Source: Paucidesulfovibrio longus DSM 6739
GTDB taxonomy: Bacteria > Desulfobacterota > Desulfovibrionia > Desulfovibrionales > Desulfovibrionaceae
Length of the DNA: 64,000 nt
Assembly: GCF_000420485.1 (NCBI RefSeq)
Contig: NZ_ATVA01000012.1
Location: 455,019-519,018 of the forward strand
Direction: 5' to 3'
A program made the position numbers and the translations under genes. Below, in pieces: positions 8,274 through 15,966 of this stretch. Position 1 is the stretch's first letter. Each line of letters begins with the position of its first letter. The notes below the pieces were generated by a model, which saw only the letters and a list, made by a program, of their open reading frames with translations, was not told the DNA's origin and searched no databases.

Positions 8274-9155
8274 TCAGACCAGGTCGCAGAGAAAGCCGAG
8301 GAGTTGGTCGAAGATGGGCCGGGTGCGGTTGTTGAAGCGGAATTCCAGTTCCTTGAGATAGAGGGCGAAGCGCTGGCAGGAGATGCCGCGAAAGCTGCGC
8401 AGCCGCTCCTTGGCCATGCACCAGAATTCGTCTTGGCTCGCGTCGATGAAGGGCGGTTCGTCCGAGCGGCGGATGATGCCGTAGGGCAGGCTCTCGTTGC
8501 CGCAGAAGACGAGGGCCGCATAGTCGCGGTAGCGGTCGGTGTAGACGAGGTTGCCCGCCCGCTGAAGCTTGAGGTGGAAGTTGAGATGGAAGTGGAACAC
8601 GGTTTCGGCCTGGAATCCGGGCATGAGGTCGATGAAGACCAGGTCGTCCTTCCGCAGCAGCCCGAACACGGGGATGGTGTCCTGGCGCATCTGCTTGGGA
8701 CCGCCCGTGAGGCGGTTGCCCTTGAGGTAGGAATCCAGCCCGGTTTCCGGGCCGAGCAGCTGGGCCGCGTCCGCCGAGTGGGCCAGAATGGCGAAGCGCA
8801 GCGCGGTCAGGGCCTTGTAGACGGTATTGTAGGATAGGCCCAGTTCCTCCTTGATCTGGTGCGGGGAAAGCTCCCGCACGAAGCGCTCCGTAAGCTTGAG
8901 CCACTCCGTGCAGGAAAGGGCGCCGTTGTTGATCCAGCGCCCGCTGAAGGGCTGAAAGGTGTATTTGCAGGCCGAGCAGCGCAGCCTGCCGCCCGAAAGG
9001 CTGTAGATGCGCCGCACGCGGCAGCGCGGGCACTCCGGCTCGCCGTCGGGCCAGCAGCGCTTGAGCAGGTGTTCCCTGGCCCGGTCCTCGTCCTCGACCA
9101 GGGCCTCGTAATCCGGAGGCAGGGCCGTGAACGCGGGAAGATCGCAGCGGTTCAT
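8274..9155 (-). CDS. IS1595-type transposase-like protein, possibly domesticated
   Basis: 293-aa protein with an N-terminal zinc ribbon (CPRCRVRR and CSACKYTF, residues ~42-65), a helix-turn-helix (HQIKEELGLSYNTVYKAL) and a DDE-type domain of the IS1595/ISXO2 kind. The VYTDRYRDYAAL segment matches its usual second Asp region, and FRGISCQRFALYL with a following Glu matches its C-terminal region. The expected first DE(T/S)Y motif appears only as LDSY, so catalysis is doubtful. I see no terminal inverted repeats, and the gene starts 23 bases after the fdhE stop like an operon member. That suggests a captured transposase used as a DNA-binding protein, although a decayed insertion is also possible. 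Confidence 0.75.
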   Translation of the reverse strand: MNRCDLPAFTALPPDYEALVEDEDRAREHLLKRCWPDGEPECPRCRVRRIYSLSGGRLRCSACKYTFQPFSGRWINNGALSCTEWLKLTERFVRELSPHQIKEELGLSYNTVYKALTALRFAILAHSADAAQLLGPETGLDSYLKGNRLTGGPKQMRQDTIPVFGLLRKDDLVFIDLMPGFQAETVFHFHLNFHLKLQRAGNLVYTDRYRDYAALVFCGNESLPYGIIRRSDEPPFIDASQDEFWCMAKERLRSFRGISCQRFALYLKELEFRFNNRTRPIFDQLLGFLCDLV

Positions 9156-9178
9156 GCGCCTCGCCTCGCCATCTCGCC

Positions 9179-10063
9179 CTAGAAGCCCCAGGCCGAGAGC
9201 GTGGCGCGGGTGTAGCCCTGGTCCAGGGCCACGAAGTCCAGGGCCATGGAATCGAGGTCGTCGAATTCGGGCAGGGGCGCGCGGTCCAGCTCCCGGAAAT
9301 CGATGGTCTTGACGTAGTGCTTGCAGGTCTTGCAGACGTCAACGCGGAATCCCGGCTCTTCCTTGACGGTGAAGAAGGTCAGCTTGGTCTGGTCGTCCTC
9401 GTTGCAGACGGGGCAGGCCAGCCGCCGCACGCGGTATTCGTGGCGGCAGAAGGAGCAGGTCACGTGGCGGAAGCCTTCCTTCTGGCGCAGGGTCGAGATC
9501 AGAGGCATTTCGCCGCAGATGGGGCAGGCGGGCTGGTTCCAGGTTCCGGCCTTGGGCAGGTTTTCGGCCAGGGCCTCGGCCGCGGACCAGATGCCTGGCG
9601 CCAGGGCGGAATACGCCAGGAAATACGCCGTGCGCGGCGCTTCGGGCCACTTCTCGGCCCATTGGGCAAAGAAGGCGTCGTCCGTAAGCACCTTGTCGAA
9701 AAGCGTCTGCGCGCTCAATTCGCCGGATTCGAGTTCCGCGCGCAGGGCCTGGGCCGCTTCGGCCAGGGGGCCTTCGGCCTCGCAGGTCAGCGCGAGCAGT
9801 TGGTCGAAGAGTTCGGCAGCCTGCTTTTCGTCCACGGGAAAGCGCTCGCGGCCGAGCAGCGGCTTGCCCTGGAGAACCTCATCGGGCGAGGCGAGCTGGT
9901 CCGCCGAGGGCAGGACGATGTTCGCCGCTTCACGGGAGGCGAGCTGCAAACGGGTCACGCGCTCCAGGAAATCCACCAGACTCCCGGGCAGGAGATTCCG
10001 GTTGCGGATCAGGGCCAGGGTGGCGTCGAGACGTTTTTCGAATTCGGGTCGGTCGTAGCTCAT
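9179..10063 (-). CDS. fdhE: Formate dehydrogenase accessory protein FdhE
   Basis: 294-aa cytoplasmic maturation factor that in E. coli binds the Tat-dependent formate dehydrogenase before export. The C-terminal half carries the family's rubredoxin-like metal sites: CPICGE, CSFCRHE, CPVCNE and CKTCKHY. The start ATG at 10063 (MSYDRPEF) follows a GGAG site; the upstream in-frame extension is not protein-like. It lies between moeA and the transposase-like gene, all on the minus strand, consistent with servicing the two FdhA enzymes next door. Confidence 0.94.
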   Translation of the reverse strand: MSYDRPEFEKRLDATLALIRNRNLLPGSLVDFLERVTRLQLASREAANIVLPSADQLASPDEVLQGKPLLGRERFPVDEKQAAELFDQLLALTCEAEGPLAEAAQALRAELESGELSAQTLFDKVLTDDAFFAQWAEKWPEAPRTAYFLAYSALAPGIWSAAEALAENLPKAGTWNQPACPICGEMPLISTLRQKEGFRHVTCSFCRHEYRVRRLACPVCNEDDQTKLTFFTVKEEPGFRVDVCKTCKHYVKTIDFRELDRAPLPEFDDLDSMALDFVALDQGYTRATLSAWGF

Positions 10064-10209
10064 GTGCGCTCCAGGTTGATGTGGTGGTGTGAAACTATGA
10101 GGAAGAACGACGGCTGCCCATCTTTTTCTACCTACCCACAGTTTGACACTGATCCAATCAAAGTGAAGCAAAAAAAGGATGTTATTGTGCCATGAAAAAC
10201 ATGATGAAG

Positions 10210-10223
10210 GGTTTGCGCAAACC
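10210..10223. promoter_or_regulatory. Perfect 14-bp palindrome upstream of fdhE
   Basis: GGTTTGCGCAAACC lies between the moeA stop (10255) and the fdhE start (10063), about 150 bases upstream of fdhE. It is a candidate operator for an fdhE promoter. The 190-base gap suggests that fdhE has its own transcript. The core TTGCGC recurs in the palindromes at 15244 and 15365, but the half-sites differ. Confidence 0.35.
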
Positions 10224-10254
10224 AAAACCTGGGGAATCCGGCGGGTTGGGAGTG

Positions 10255-11550
10255 TTATAATCCGATCAGGCCGAGATCGCCGCAGAGCAGTTCCAGGCAT
10301 TGGCCGGGGCGGAGTTCGCTGTCCGGCGGCAGCACGGCCACGGCGTGGGCCTCGGCCAGGGCGCGCAGCGAGGGCCACTCGTCCCCGTGCAGCGGGACCG
10401 CGGCGAGCTGCCCGTCAGCGAGGTTCAGGGAGCAGGGCAGCAGCCACTCGCTGCCCCGGCGCGTGCGCAGCCCCGTGCGGAGCGCGGCGCGCAGTCCCGC
10501 GTCCGGAGGCAGGCCGCAGAGTTGCCGGGCCAGGGGCAGTGCCAGGCCGTGCAGGCAGGCGAAGACCGCGGCGGGAGGGCCGGGCAGGCCCAGCAGCAGC
10601 ACGTTGGCCTTGCCCGCGTCGCGGCGCAGCGCGGCAAAGGCGTTTTTCCCGGGCCGGACATCCAGACCCGCGAAAAGGGTCTTGAATCCCGCCTGTTCCG
10701 CAGCCTTGCGGGCGTAGTCGCGCTCGCTGCGGCCCGTGCCGCCCGTGGTCACGATCAATGCGGGGCGCGGATTGAACTCGACGGTCTCGCGCAGGGCCGC
10801 GGTCACGGCGGCGAGGTCGTCGGGCAGCACGCTGCAATGCGCCGCTTCCAGGCCCCAGGAGCGCAGCAGGTTCGCGACCAGGACCACGTTGTCCGCGGGA
10901 ATGCGGTCCGGGTCGCCGTGCGGCGCTGGCGCGGCCAGCTCGCTGCCCAGGCCGAACATGGCGAAGGCCGGGCGCGGGTGCACGGGCAGTTCTTCCACGC
11001 GGGCGCGCGTGAGCACGGCTCCTGCCTGGGAGGTGATGCGCGTTCCGCTGCGGGCCAGGAGGCTGCCTGCGGGCAGGTCGCCGCCCTGGGGCAGGATGAA
11101 GGCATGCTGTTGCGCCGGTTCGGAAAGAAGAATGGCCTGGTCTTGCGGGCCGGGAGGCTCGGCAAGGTTCTCGAAGGGGATGACGGCGTCGGCTCCCGGC
11201 GGCAGGGGGGCTCCCGTGAGGATGCGGACGGCCTTGCCCCGCGCCAGGGCTTGCGGCTGGCGGGCGTCCGCGGTCAGGCGTCCCTGGGTGGCGAGGCGCA
11301 GCGGGGTCTCGGCGCTTGCCGCGCCCGTGTCCTCGGCCCGCAGGGCATAGCCGTCCCGCAGGGAAACCGCGCATTCCGGCACGCCGATCTCTGCGCGGAG
11401 ATCCGCCGCAGCGACGCGGCCCACTGCCTGCCAGGGGGGGAGGCGGAGGGGCGCGGGCCGGGGAGCGCTCCGCAGCAGCAGGGCCACGGCCTGCGCGCGG
11501 GTGGGGCGTTCTTTCCGGTCCGGCGTGGTAGATGCGTGCGGCGTATTCAC
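10255..11550 (-). CDS. moeA: Molybdopterin molybdenumtransferase MoeA
   Basis: Inserts the metal into adenylylated molybdopterin, the last general step of molybdenum cofactor synthesis. The sequence shows the MoeA order: an N-terminal domain with DGYALRAED, ILTGAPLPPGADAVIPFE, then the MogA-like domain with VTTGGTGRSERDYARK and a GLPGPPAAVF segment. The usual SAMDGYA motif appears as SLRDGYA. I chose the GTG at 11550, which directly follows the fdhD stop (11552) and gives about 431 aa. An ATG at 11610 would add 20 unconvincing residues and overlap fdhD. The adjacency to fdhD implies translational coupling. Confidence 0.88.
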   Translation of the reverse strand: MNTPHASTTPDRKERPTRAQAVALLLRSAPRPAPLRLPPWQAVGRVAAADLRAEIGVPECAVSLRDGYALRAEDTGAASAETPLRLATQGRLTADARQPQALARGKAVRILTGAPLPPGADAVIPFENLAEPPGPQDQAILLSEPAQQHAFILPQGGDLPAGSLLARSGTRITSQAGAVLTRARVEELPVHPRPAFAMFGLGSELAAPAPHGDPDRIPADNVVLVANLLRSWGLEAAHCSVLPDDLAAVTAALRETVEFNPRPALIVTTGGTGRSERDYARKAAEQAGFKTLFAGLDVRPGKNAFAALRRDAGKANVLLLGLPGPPAAVFACLHGLALPLARQLCGLPPDAGLRAALRTGLRTRRGSEWLLPCSLNLADGQLAAVPLHGDEWPSLRALAEAHAVAVLPPDSELRPGQCLELLCGDLGLIGL

Positions 11551-11551
11551 C

Positions 11552-12334
11552 TCAGGACTGTAGGACGCGGCCCTTGTCGTTGTAAACCCAGAAGCGTCCT
11601 CCCCGGACATTGCCCACCAGGGTGATTCCGGTCTGGCGGGCCAGCTTCACCGTGAAGCTGGTGGCCACGGCGGTGGAGACCAGCACCGGGATGCCGATGC
11701 GGACCACCTTGAGCAGGATTTCCGAGGCCACGCGGCCCGTGGTCACGATCATCTTGTCGTCCACGGAAATGTTGTTCAGGAAGCATTCGCCGCAGATCAT
11801 GTCGATGGCGTTGTGCCTGCCGATGTCTTCCCGGAAGAGGAGCATCTCGTCCGGGGTGCAGAGCGAGGAGTTGTGGCAGCCGCGCGTGCGCCCGTAGAGG
11901 GCCGAGCGGTTGTGCAGCTCCTCCGCGAGGGCGAGGATCTGTTCGGGCCGCACGCGCACGTCGCCGTTCAGCCGCCGTTTGGAAATGGTCTGCACGTTGC
12001 GCCCGAAGTTGGTGCCCTTGCCGCATCCCGAAGTGATGGACCGCTCCATGAGCCTGTCCTTCCAGGGATCGTGGCAGGTTTCCACGTCGGCCAGGATGCG
12101 TCCGTCCTCCTCGCGCACGTGCAGGTCGGTGATCTGCTCCGGGCTGGAAAGGAAGGCGTCGGACTTGAGAAAGCCCACGGCCAGGTATTCGGGCTGCTTG
12201 CCCGTGCAGAGCAGCGTGACCACCTCGCGTCCGTTGAGCCGGATGGTCAGGGGGATTTCCCGGATGGATTCCACGGGGGCCTTTGCAAAGCCGCCTCCGG
12301 AATACTCCATGACCTCATAGCGCTCTGAATCCAT
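11552..12334 (-). CDS. fdhD: Formate dehydrogenase sulfurtransferase FdhD
   Basis: 260-aa protein that passes sulfur from a cysteine desulfurase to the bis-MGD cofactor of FdhA, needed for formate dehydrogenase activity. Recognised from PLTIRLNGREVVTLLCTGKQPEYLAVGFL-type N-terminal sequence, the SITSGCGKG loop (only one Cys where the E. coli protein has CxxC), EDIGRHNAIDMICGE and TTGRVASEIL. The start ATG at 12334 follows GCAGGAGAGACGC. It is first in the fdhD-moeA pair and divergent from mobB, with a 126-base shared upstream region. Confidence 0.95.
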   Translation of the reverse strand: MDSERYEVMEYSGGGFAKAPVESIREIPLTIRLNGREVVTLLCTGKQPEYLAVGFLKSDAFLSSPEQITDLHVREEDGRILADVETCHDPWKDRLMERSITSGCGKGTNFGRNVQTISKRRLNGDVRVRPEQILALAEELHNRSALYGRTRGCHNSSLCTPDEMLLFREDIGRHNAIDMICGECFLNNISVDDKMIVTTGRVASEILLKVVRIGIPVLVSTAVATSFTVKLARQTGITLVGNVRGGRFWVYNDKGRVLQS

Positions 12335-12460
12335 GCGTCTCTCCTGCTTTCCGCGCTCCCGATGGATAGTCGGTTCATTTTCATATATAGCTGGCCGACG
12401 CGAAGAGTTGCAACGTAAAATCATATCCCAGCGGTTTTGCACCGCTCGCGGGGGAGGAGC

Positions 12461-12970
12461 ATGGGGCCGAAGATCGTCTGCATCGTGGGCAAGAAGAAAT
12501 CCGGAAAGACCACTTTTCTCGAAGCGCTGGTCCCGGCGCTCAAGGAGTTGGGCCTGCGGGTGGGCACGGTCAAGCACGACGCCCATTCCTTCGACATGGA
12601 CCATGAGGGCAAGGATTCCTGGCGCCATCGCCGGGCCGGGGCGGACAGCGTGGCCGTTTCCTCGCCGACGCAGCTGGCCCTGATCAAGAGCGTGGACCGG
12701 GAGCTGGGCCTGCCCGAGCTGGCCCTGGAATTCTTCGCGGATCGGCAGGTCGTCCTGGCCGAGGGCTATTTCCGCTCGGACATGCCCAAGGTGGAGGTGC
12801 ATCGCTCCGAAGCCCACGCCGAACCGCTCTGCAACGCGGAAAACGCGGCGGAGAAGAAGCTCCTGGCCCTTGTTTCGGACACGAAGCAGGATCTCGGCGT
12901 GCCGTTTTTCGGCCTGGACCAGGCCCGCGAGGTGGCCCGGCTCATCGCGGACCGGCTGCTCGGAATCTGA
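12461..12970 (+). CDS. mobB: Molybdopterin-guanine dinucleotide biosynthesis adaptor MobB
   Basis: 169-aa P-loop GTPase that assists MobA in attaching GMP to molybdopterin. Walker A is VGKKKSGKTT near residue 8, followed by RVGTVKHDAHSFDMDHEGKDS, typical of MobB, and VLAEGYF near residue 105. The ATG at 12461 follows GGGGGAGGAGC; eight further in-frame residues upstream are not needed. It converges on mobA with a 5-base gap and no room for a terminator. Confidence 0.92.
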   Translation: MGPKIVCIVGKKKSGKTTFLEALVPALKELGLRVGTVKHDAHSFDMDHEGKDSWRHRRAGADSVAVSSPTQLALIKSVDRELGLPELALEFFADRQVVLAEGYFRSDMPKVEVHRSEAHAEPLCNAENAAEKKLLALVSDTKQDLGVPFFGLDQAREVARLIADRLLGI

Positions 12971-12975
12971 GCAGG

Positions 12976-13590
12976 CTAGAGTCCGCGTTCCCTGGCCAGG
13001 GCCTCGGCGCGCGCCAGTTCCTGCGGGGTGTTCAGGTTTCGGAAGGAGAGCAGGTCCGGGTCGTGGGGCCGCAGGAGCGATACCGGCACCTCCCGCACGC
13101 GCACCTCGGAAAAGAAGCGGATGATCTTGAAGTCGCCCCGGTCCAGCTGGGCCTTGATGTGGGGCAGGCAGCGGCGCGAGTAGACCGCGCAGAGCGGCTC
13201 CCGGTAGCCGTCCTCCTTGAGGGGGGCGAGCACGTCCAGTTCGGGCCGGAATTCCTCCAGCAGGGCGCGCACCAGCCCCGGCTGGAGAAAGGGCACGTCG
13301 CAGGCGGCGAAAAAGGCGTGCTGGGCGCGCACGGCGCTCAGTCCGGCGTGGATGCCCGTGAGCGAGCTGCGCGCGTCCACAAGGTCCAGGGCCACGGGCA
13401 GGCCGTATTCCGCATAGGGTTCGGCCTCGCGCGCGGCAATGACGATTTCCTCGAAGATGTCCCCGTAGACCCGGAGCAGGCGGTCCAGGATCCTCCTGCC
13501 GCCCACCTCCACGAACGCCTTGCGCACGTTGCCCATGCGCGTTCCCAATCCTCCGGCGAGGATCACTCCGGCCACGTCGTTTCGCTTCAT
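12976..13590 (-). CDS. mobA: Molybdenum cofactor guanylyltransferase MobA
   Basis: 204-aa nucleotidyltransferase that makes molybdopterin guanine dinucleotide, the cofactor form used by formate dehydrogenases. The signature VILAGGLGTRMGNVRKAF lies at residues ~9-26, with the metal-binding region AACDVPFLQPGL near residue 95. Length is normal for the family. It ends 5 bases from the mobB stop in convergent orientation. Only a weak ribosome binding site precedes the ATG at 13590. Confidence 0.92.
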   Translation of the reverse strand: MKRNDVAGVILAGGLGTRMGNVRKAFVEVGGRRILDRLLRVYGDIFEEIVIAAREAEPYAEYGLPVALDLVDARSSLTGIHAGLSAVRAQHAFFAACDVPFLQPGLVRALLEEFRPELDVLAPLKEDGYREPLCAVYSRRCLPHIKAQLDRGDFKIIRFFSEVRVREVPVSLLRPHDPDLLSFRNLNTPQELARAEALARERGL

Positions 13591-13661
13591 CGCTTGAGGA
13601 TAGAGCAGTCCGCACGGAAAGAAAAGCGCGGACGCCGTTTTGACCTGCGGCTTGCGCCGCG

Positions 13662-15056
13662 TCAGCGGTTGATGCCGCGTTCCTTCATCAGCGCGTAGAG
13701 CCGCGCGCGGGAAAGCCCGGAAATGCGGCAGGCGTCGCGGATGTCGCCGTCCGTATGCAGCAGCAGGGTCCGCAGGTAGCCGCGCTCGAAATCGGAAAGA
13801 GCCTTGGCGCGGGCGTCGCGCAGGGGGGTGAGCTTCTCCGGGGGAACGGTCTCGGCCTGGGGTTTCCGCTTGGCTTGCGGGGTGCCCATGCCCGCGCTGA
13901 CCATCTGCACGCGGATGTGCATGGGCAGGTGCCGTGGGTAGAGCAGGGGCTCGCTTCCGGCCATGGACACGGCGCGCTCCAGGGCGTGGAAAAGCTCGCG
14001 GATGTTTCCGGGCCAGTCGTAGTTCATGAGCGTGTCCAGGAAATCGGGCGAGAATCCCTTGCGCGGCAGGGAGAGCCGCTTGCAGACCCGGCTGATCTGG
14101 TAGCAGGCGAGCTGGTTGATGTCTTCGGTGATCTCGCGCAGGGGCGGCAGCTCGATGCCGATGCCCAGAAGCCGGAAATGCAGGTCGCTGCGGAACCCGT
14201 CGTTCTGGGCCATCTTGCCCAGGTCGCGGTTGGTGGCGGCCACGAGCCGGAAGTCCGAGCTTTCCTCCTGCGTGGCCCCGACAGGCCGGAACCGGCGGGT
14301 TTCGAGCACGCGCAGAAAGACCCGCTGCACCGCCGGGGGCAGCTCGCCCACCTCGTCCAGGAAAAGCGTCCCGCCGTGGGCCTGCTTGACCAGTCCCACG
14401 GCGCGGGAATCCGCGCTGGTGAACGCGCCGCGCTCGTGCCCGAAGAGCACGGACTCCGCCAGGGAGGCGGGCAGGGCCGCGCAGTCCACCACGATGAAGG
14501 CCTTGTCGCAGCGGCGGCTGTTTTCATGCACCGCCCTGGCGAAAAGCTCCTTGCCCGTGCCTGTTTCCCCGGTCACGAGCACGTTGGCCTCGCTGCCCGC
14601 CGCCTGGGCCACCTGGTCCAGGGCCGCGAGCAGGGCGGGGCCGTTTCCGATGATTTCCTTGCGCTTGAGGGCCACGGCGATGCTGCGGCGGGAGCTGCGG
14701 AAGCCTTCGATGCGGCTGATGACCACCAGGAGCCGCTCCAGGCTCGGCGGCTTGGCGAAGACGTTCCAGGCTCCGGCCCGGATGGCTTCCTGGGCCAGGT
14801 CGTGGTCGCCGGATTCCGCGAGCACGACCACTTCGGGCGCGTCTTCGCTGTGGCGGAGCTGGGAGAGGGTGGCGAGCACGTCGCCGTCCGGATGATTGTC
14901 CGCCAGGAACACGGCGGAGTAGGAATGAAGCTGGGCCATGCGCAGCCCTTTCGTGCGGTCGGAGGCGCAGTCCACCTCGATCCCGTTCTTGCGGAAAGAC
15001 GAGGCGAGACGCTCCACGCAGGACTTGTCCTTGTCGATGATCAGCACTCGGGCCAC
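13662..15056 (-). CDS. Sigma-54-type response regulator with altered GAFTGA loop
   Basis: 464-aa NtrC-like regulator: receiver (1-115), AAA+ domain (about 135-370) and a C-terminal Fis-type helix-turn-helix ending near ISGLSRARLYALMKERGI. Walker A is GETGTGKE (163-170) and Walker B is GGTLFLDEVG (228-237). Two things are odd. The sigma-54-contacting loop reads GAFTSA (210-215) instead of GAFTGA. The receiver pocket is unusual too: the phospho-acceptor region reads FLADNHPDG, so Asp53 is one residue off the usual spacing. The GTG start at 15056 follows GGGAGGTTGCC and begins MARVLIID, a normal receiver start. It is divergent from the Hdr operon, whose upstream region holds two 15-bp palindromes that it may bind (inference). 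Confidence 0.92.
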   Translation of the reverse strand: MARVLIIDKDKSCVERLASSFRKNGIEVDCASDRTKGLRMAQLHSYSAVFLADNHPDGDVLATLSQLRHSEDAPEVVVLAESGDHDLAQEAIRAGAWNVFAKPPSLERLLVVISRIEGFRSSRRSIAVALKRKEIIGNGPALLAALDQVAQAAGSEANVLVTGETGTGKELFARAVHENSRRCDKAFIVVDCAALPASLAESVLFGHERGAFTSADSRAVGLVKQAHGGTLFLDEVGELPPAVQRVFLRVLETRRFRPVGATQEESSDFRLVAATNRDLGKMAQNDGFRSDLHFRLLGIGIELPPLREITEDINQLACYQISRVCKRLSLPRKGFSPDFLDTLMNYDWPGNIRELFHALERAVSMAGSEPLLYPRHLPMHIRVQMVSAGMGTPQAKRKPQAETVPPEKLTPLRDARAKALSDFERGYLRTLLLHTDGDIRDACRISGLSRARLYALMKERGINR

Positions 15057-15243
15057 GGCAACCTCCCTCGCGGCGGGCTGGTCCTCGGCTTGCCGGGCCT
15101 CCCCTGGGGAGAGCCCCGGCATGAATGAGCATGATACATGCTATGCTCCGGCGTCCGTGAATTGTCAATGCACGTAGAAAATTGGTTCGAAGCTGTTTCA
15201 AAAGCGCTCGAAATCGACTTGTGAACACTGTTTTGAGCCATAT

Positions 15244-15258
15244 TCTTGCGCGGCAAGA
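15244..15258. promoter_or_regulatory. Palindromic site A (TCTTGC-N3-GCAAGA)
   Basis: Perfect 6-base half-sites around GCG, followed by CAG. A second copy with GCA in the centre and the same CA extension lies 121 bases downstream. Two such sites upstream of a sigma-54-regulated operon fit enhancer (UAS) sites for the adjacent enhancer-binding protein. Confidence 0.6.
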
Positions 15259-15364
15259 CAGCCCGGTGCACCCCGGCAAGCTCGGCGCAGGTGATGGTCT
15301 TTTCCCGGCGCGCCCTGGCAGGGGGCGCCTCCTCGCTCCGGACTCTCCAAGCATTCACCATCCG

Positions 15365-15379
15365 TCTTGCGCAGCAAGA
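15365..15379. promoter_or_regulatory. Palindromic site B (TCTTGC-N3-GCAAGA)
   Basis: Second copy of the 15-bp palindrome, identical to site A except for the central base. It lies about 115-120 bases upstream of the weak -24/-12 element at 15487, a usual distance for an enhancer site. Confidence 0.6.
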
Positions 15380-15486
15380 CAGGTCTTTCCCGACGAGATG
15401 GGAAATCCCCGTTTTTTCAATATGTCGCGCCTCCCGGCAGACCCGTTTCACGGACACGGACCCGGATTATCGGGCGAATCCCTTCC

Positions 15487-15502
15487 GGGCACGCTTCTTG
15501 AG
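15487..15502 (+). promoter_or_regulatory. Possible sigma-54 promoter of the Hdr operon (weak)
   Basis: GGGCACGCTTCTTGAG resembles TGGCACG-N4-TTGCW with correct spacing, but the -12 element ends GA instead of the nearly invariant GC. It is supported only by its position between the palindromes and the operon. Confidence 0.3.
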
Positions 15503-15683
15503 ATAGGGAGCAGGAGAACGCCGCGACCGGGTCGGCGCAGGCTTGGCCGCCCCGGCGGGAAAAAGTCGCTGCAAAGCCCGGATGATGCGCGTTTTCGCCG
15601 GGAAAGGGGCCGCAGGCGGAACATTCTCCAAGTCCCCAGGGCGAAACGCGCGGGAGTGGAGACAGCCGACCGGAGGGGGAGCC

Positions 15684-15953
15684 TTGAAGCGAAGAAAATG
15701 GAATCCGGAAACCAAGGCCAAGGTCGTGCTCGATGGGCTGCTCAACGGGCAGGTCAGCGAGGTTTGCCGGGAGTACAACATTCGCCCCGGCCAGTACTAC
15801 AAATGGCGTGACTATTTCTTCACGCACTGCGCCAGGGTCTTCGAGGAGACGCCGCGCAGCCCGGAAGCGGCGGCGCTCGCAGCCGAAAACGAAAAGCTCA
15901 AGAGGCTCGTGGGCGAGCTGACCCTGGAACTGAACCAGAAGGGCAACAGTTAG
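15684..15953 (+). CDS. IS3-family OrfA-like DNA-binding protein heading the Hdr operon
   Basis: 89-aa protein starting with TTG at 15684 after a GGAGGGGGAGCC site. Residues 3-45 form the transposase_8/OrfA helix-turn-helix (RKWNPETKAKVVLDGL, EVCREYNIRPGQYYKWRD), and residues ~65-85 form a leucine zipper (ENEKLKRLVGELTLEL). An active IS3 element would continue into OrfB with a slippery frameshift site. Here there is no OrfB, no terminal repeat, and the stop codon overlaps the ribosome binding site of hdrA (13 bases to its ATG). It therefore looks like a domesticated OrfA, perhaps a regulator; a truncated insertion relic is the alternative. Confidence 0.75.
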   Translation: MKRRKWNPETKAKVVLDGLLNGQVSEVCREYNIRPGQYYKWRDYFFTHCARVFEETPRSPEAAALAAENEKLKRLVGELTLELNQKGNS

Positions 15954-15966
15954 GAGGGAGCCGAAG

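Larger units (their letters stand above)
15057..15683. other. Noncoding regulatory region between the regulator and the Hdr operon
   Basis: 627 bases without a convincing gene; open frames crossing it have no protein-like features. It contains two near-identical 15-bp palindromes (15244 and 15365), a weak sigma-54-like promoter near 15487 and, at its right end, the GGAGGGGGAGCC ribosome binding site of the OrfA-like gene. The left end carries the GGGAGGT site of the divergent regulator. Confidence 0.6.

Noticed and set aside
11551..11610. Upstream ATG (11610) for moeA
   Set aside because: It would overlap fdhD by 58 bases, has a poor ribosome binding site, and the added residues do not resemble MoeA.
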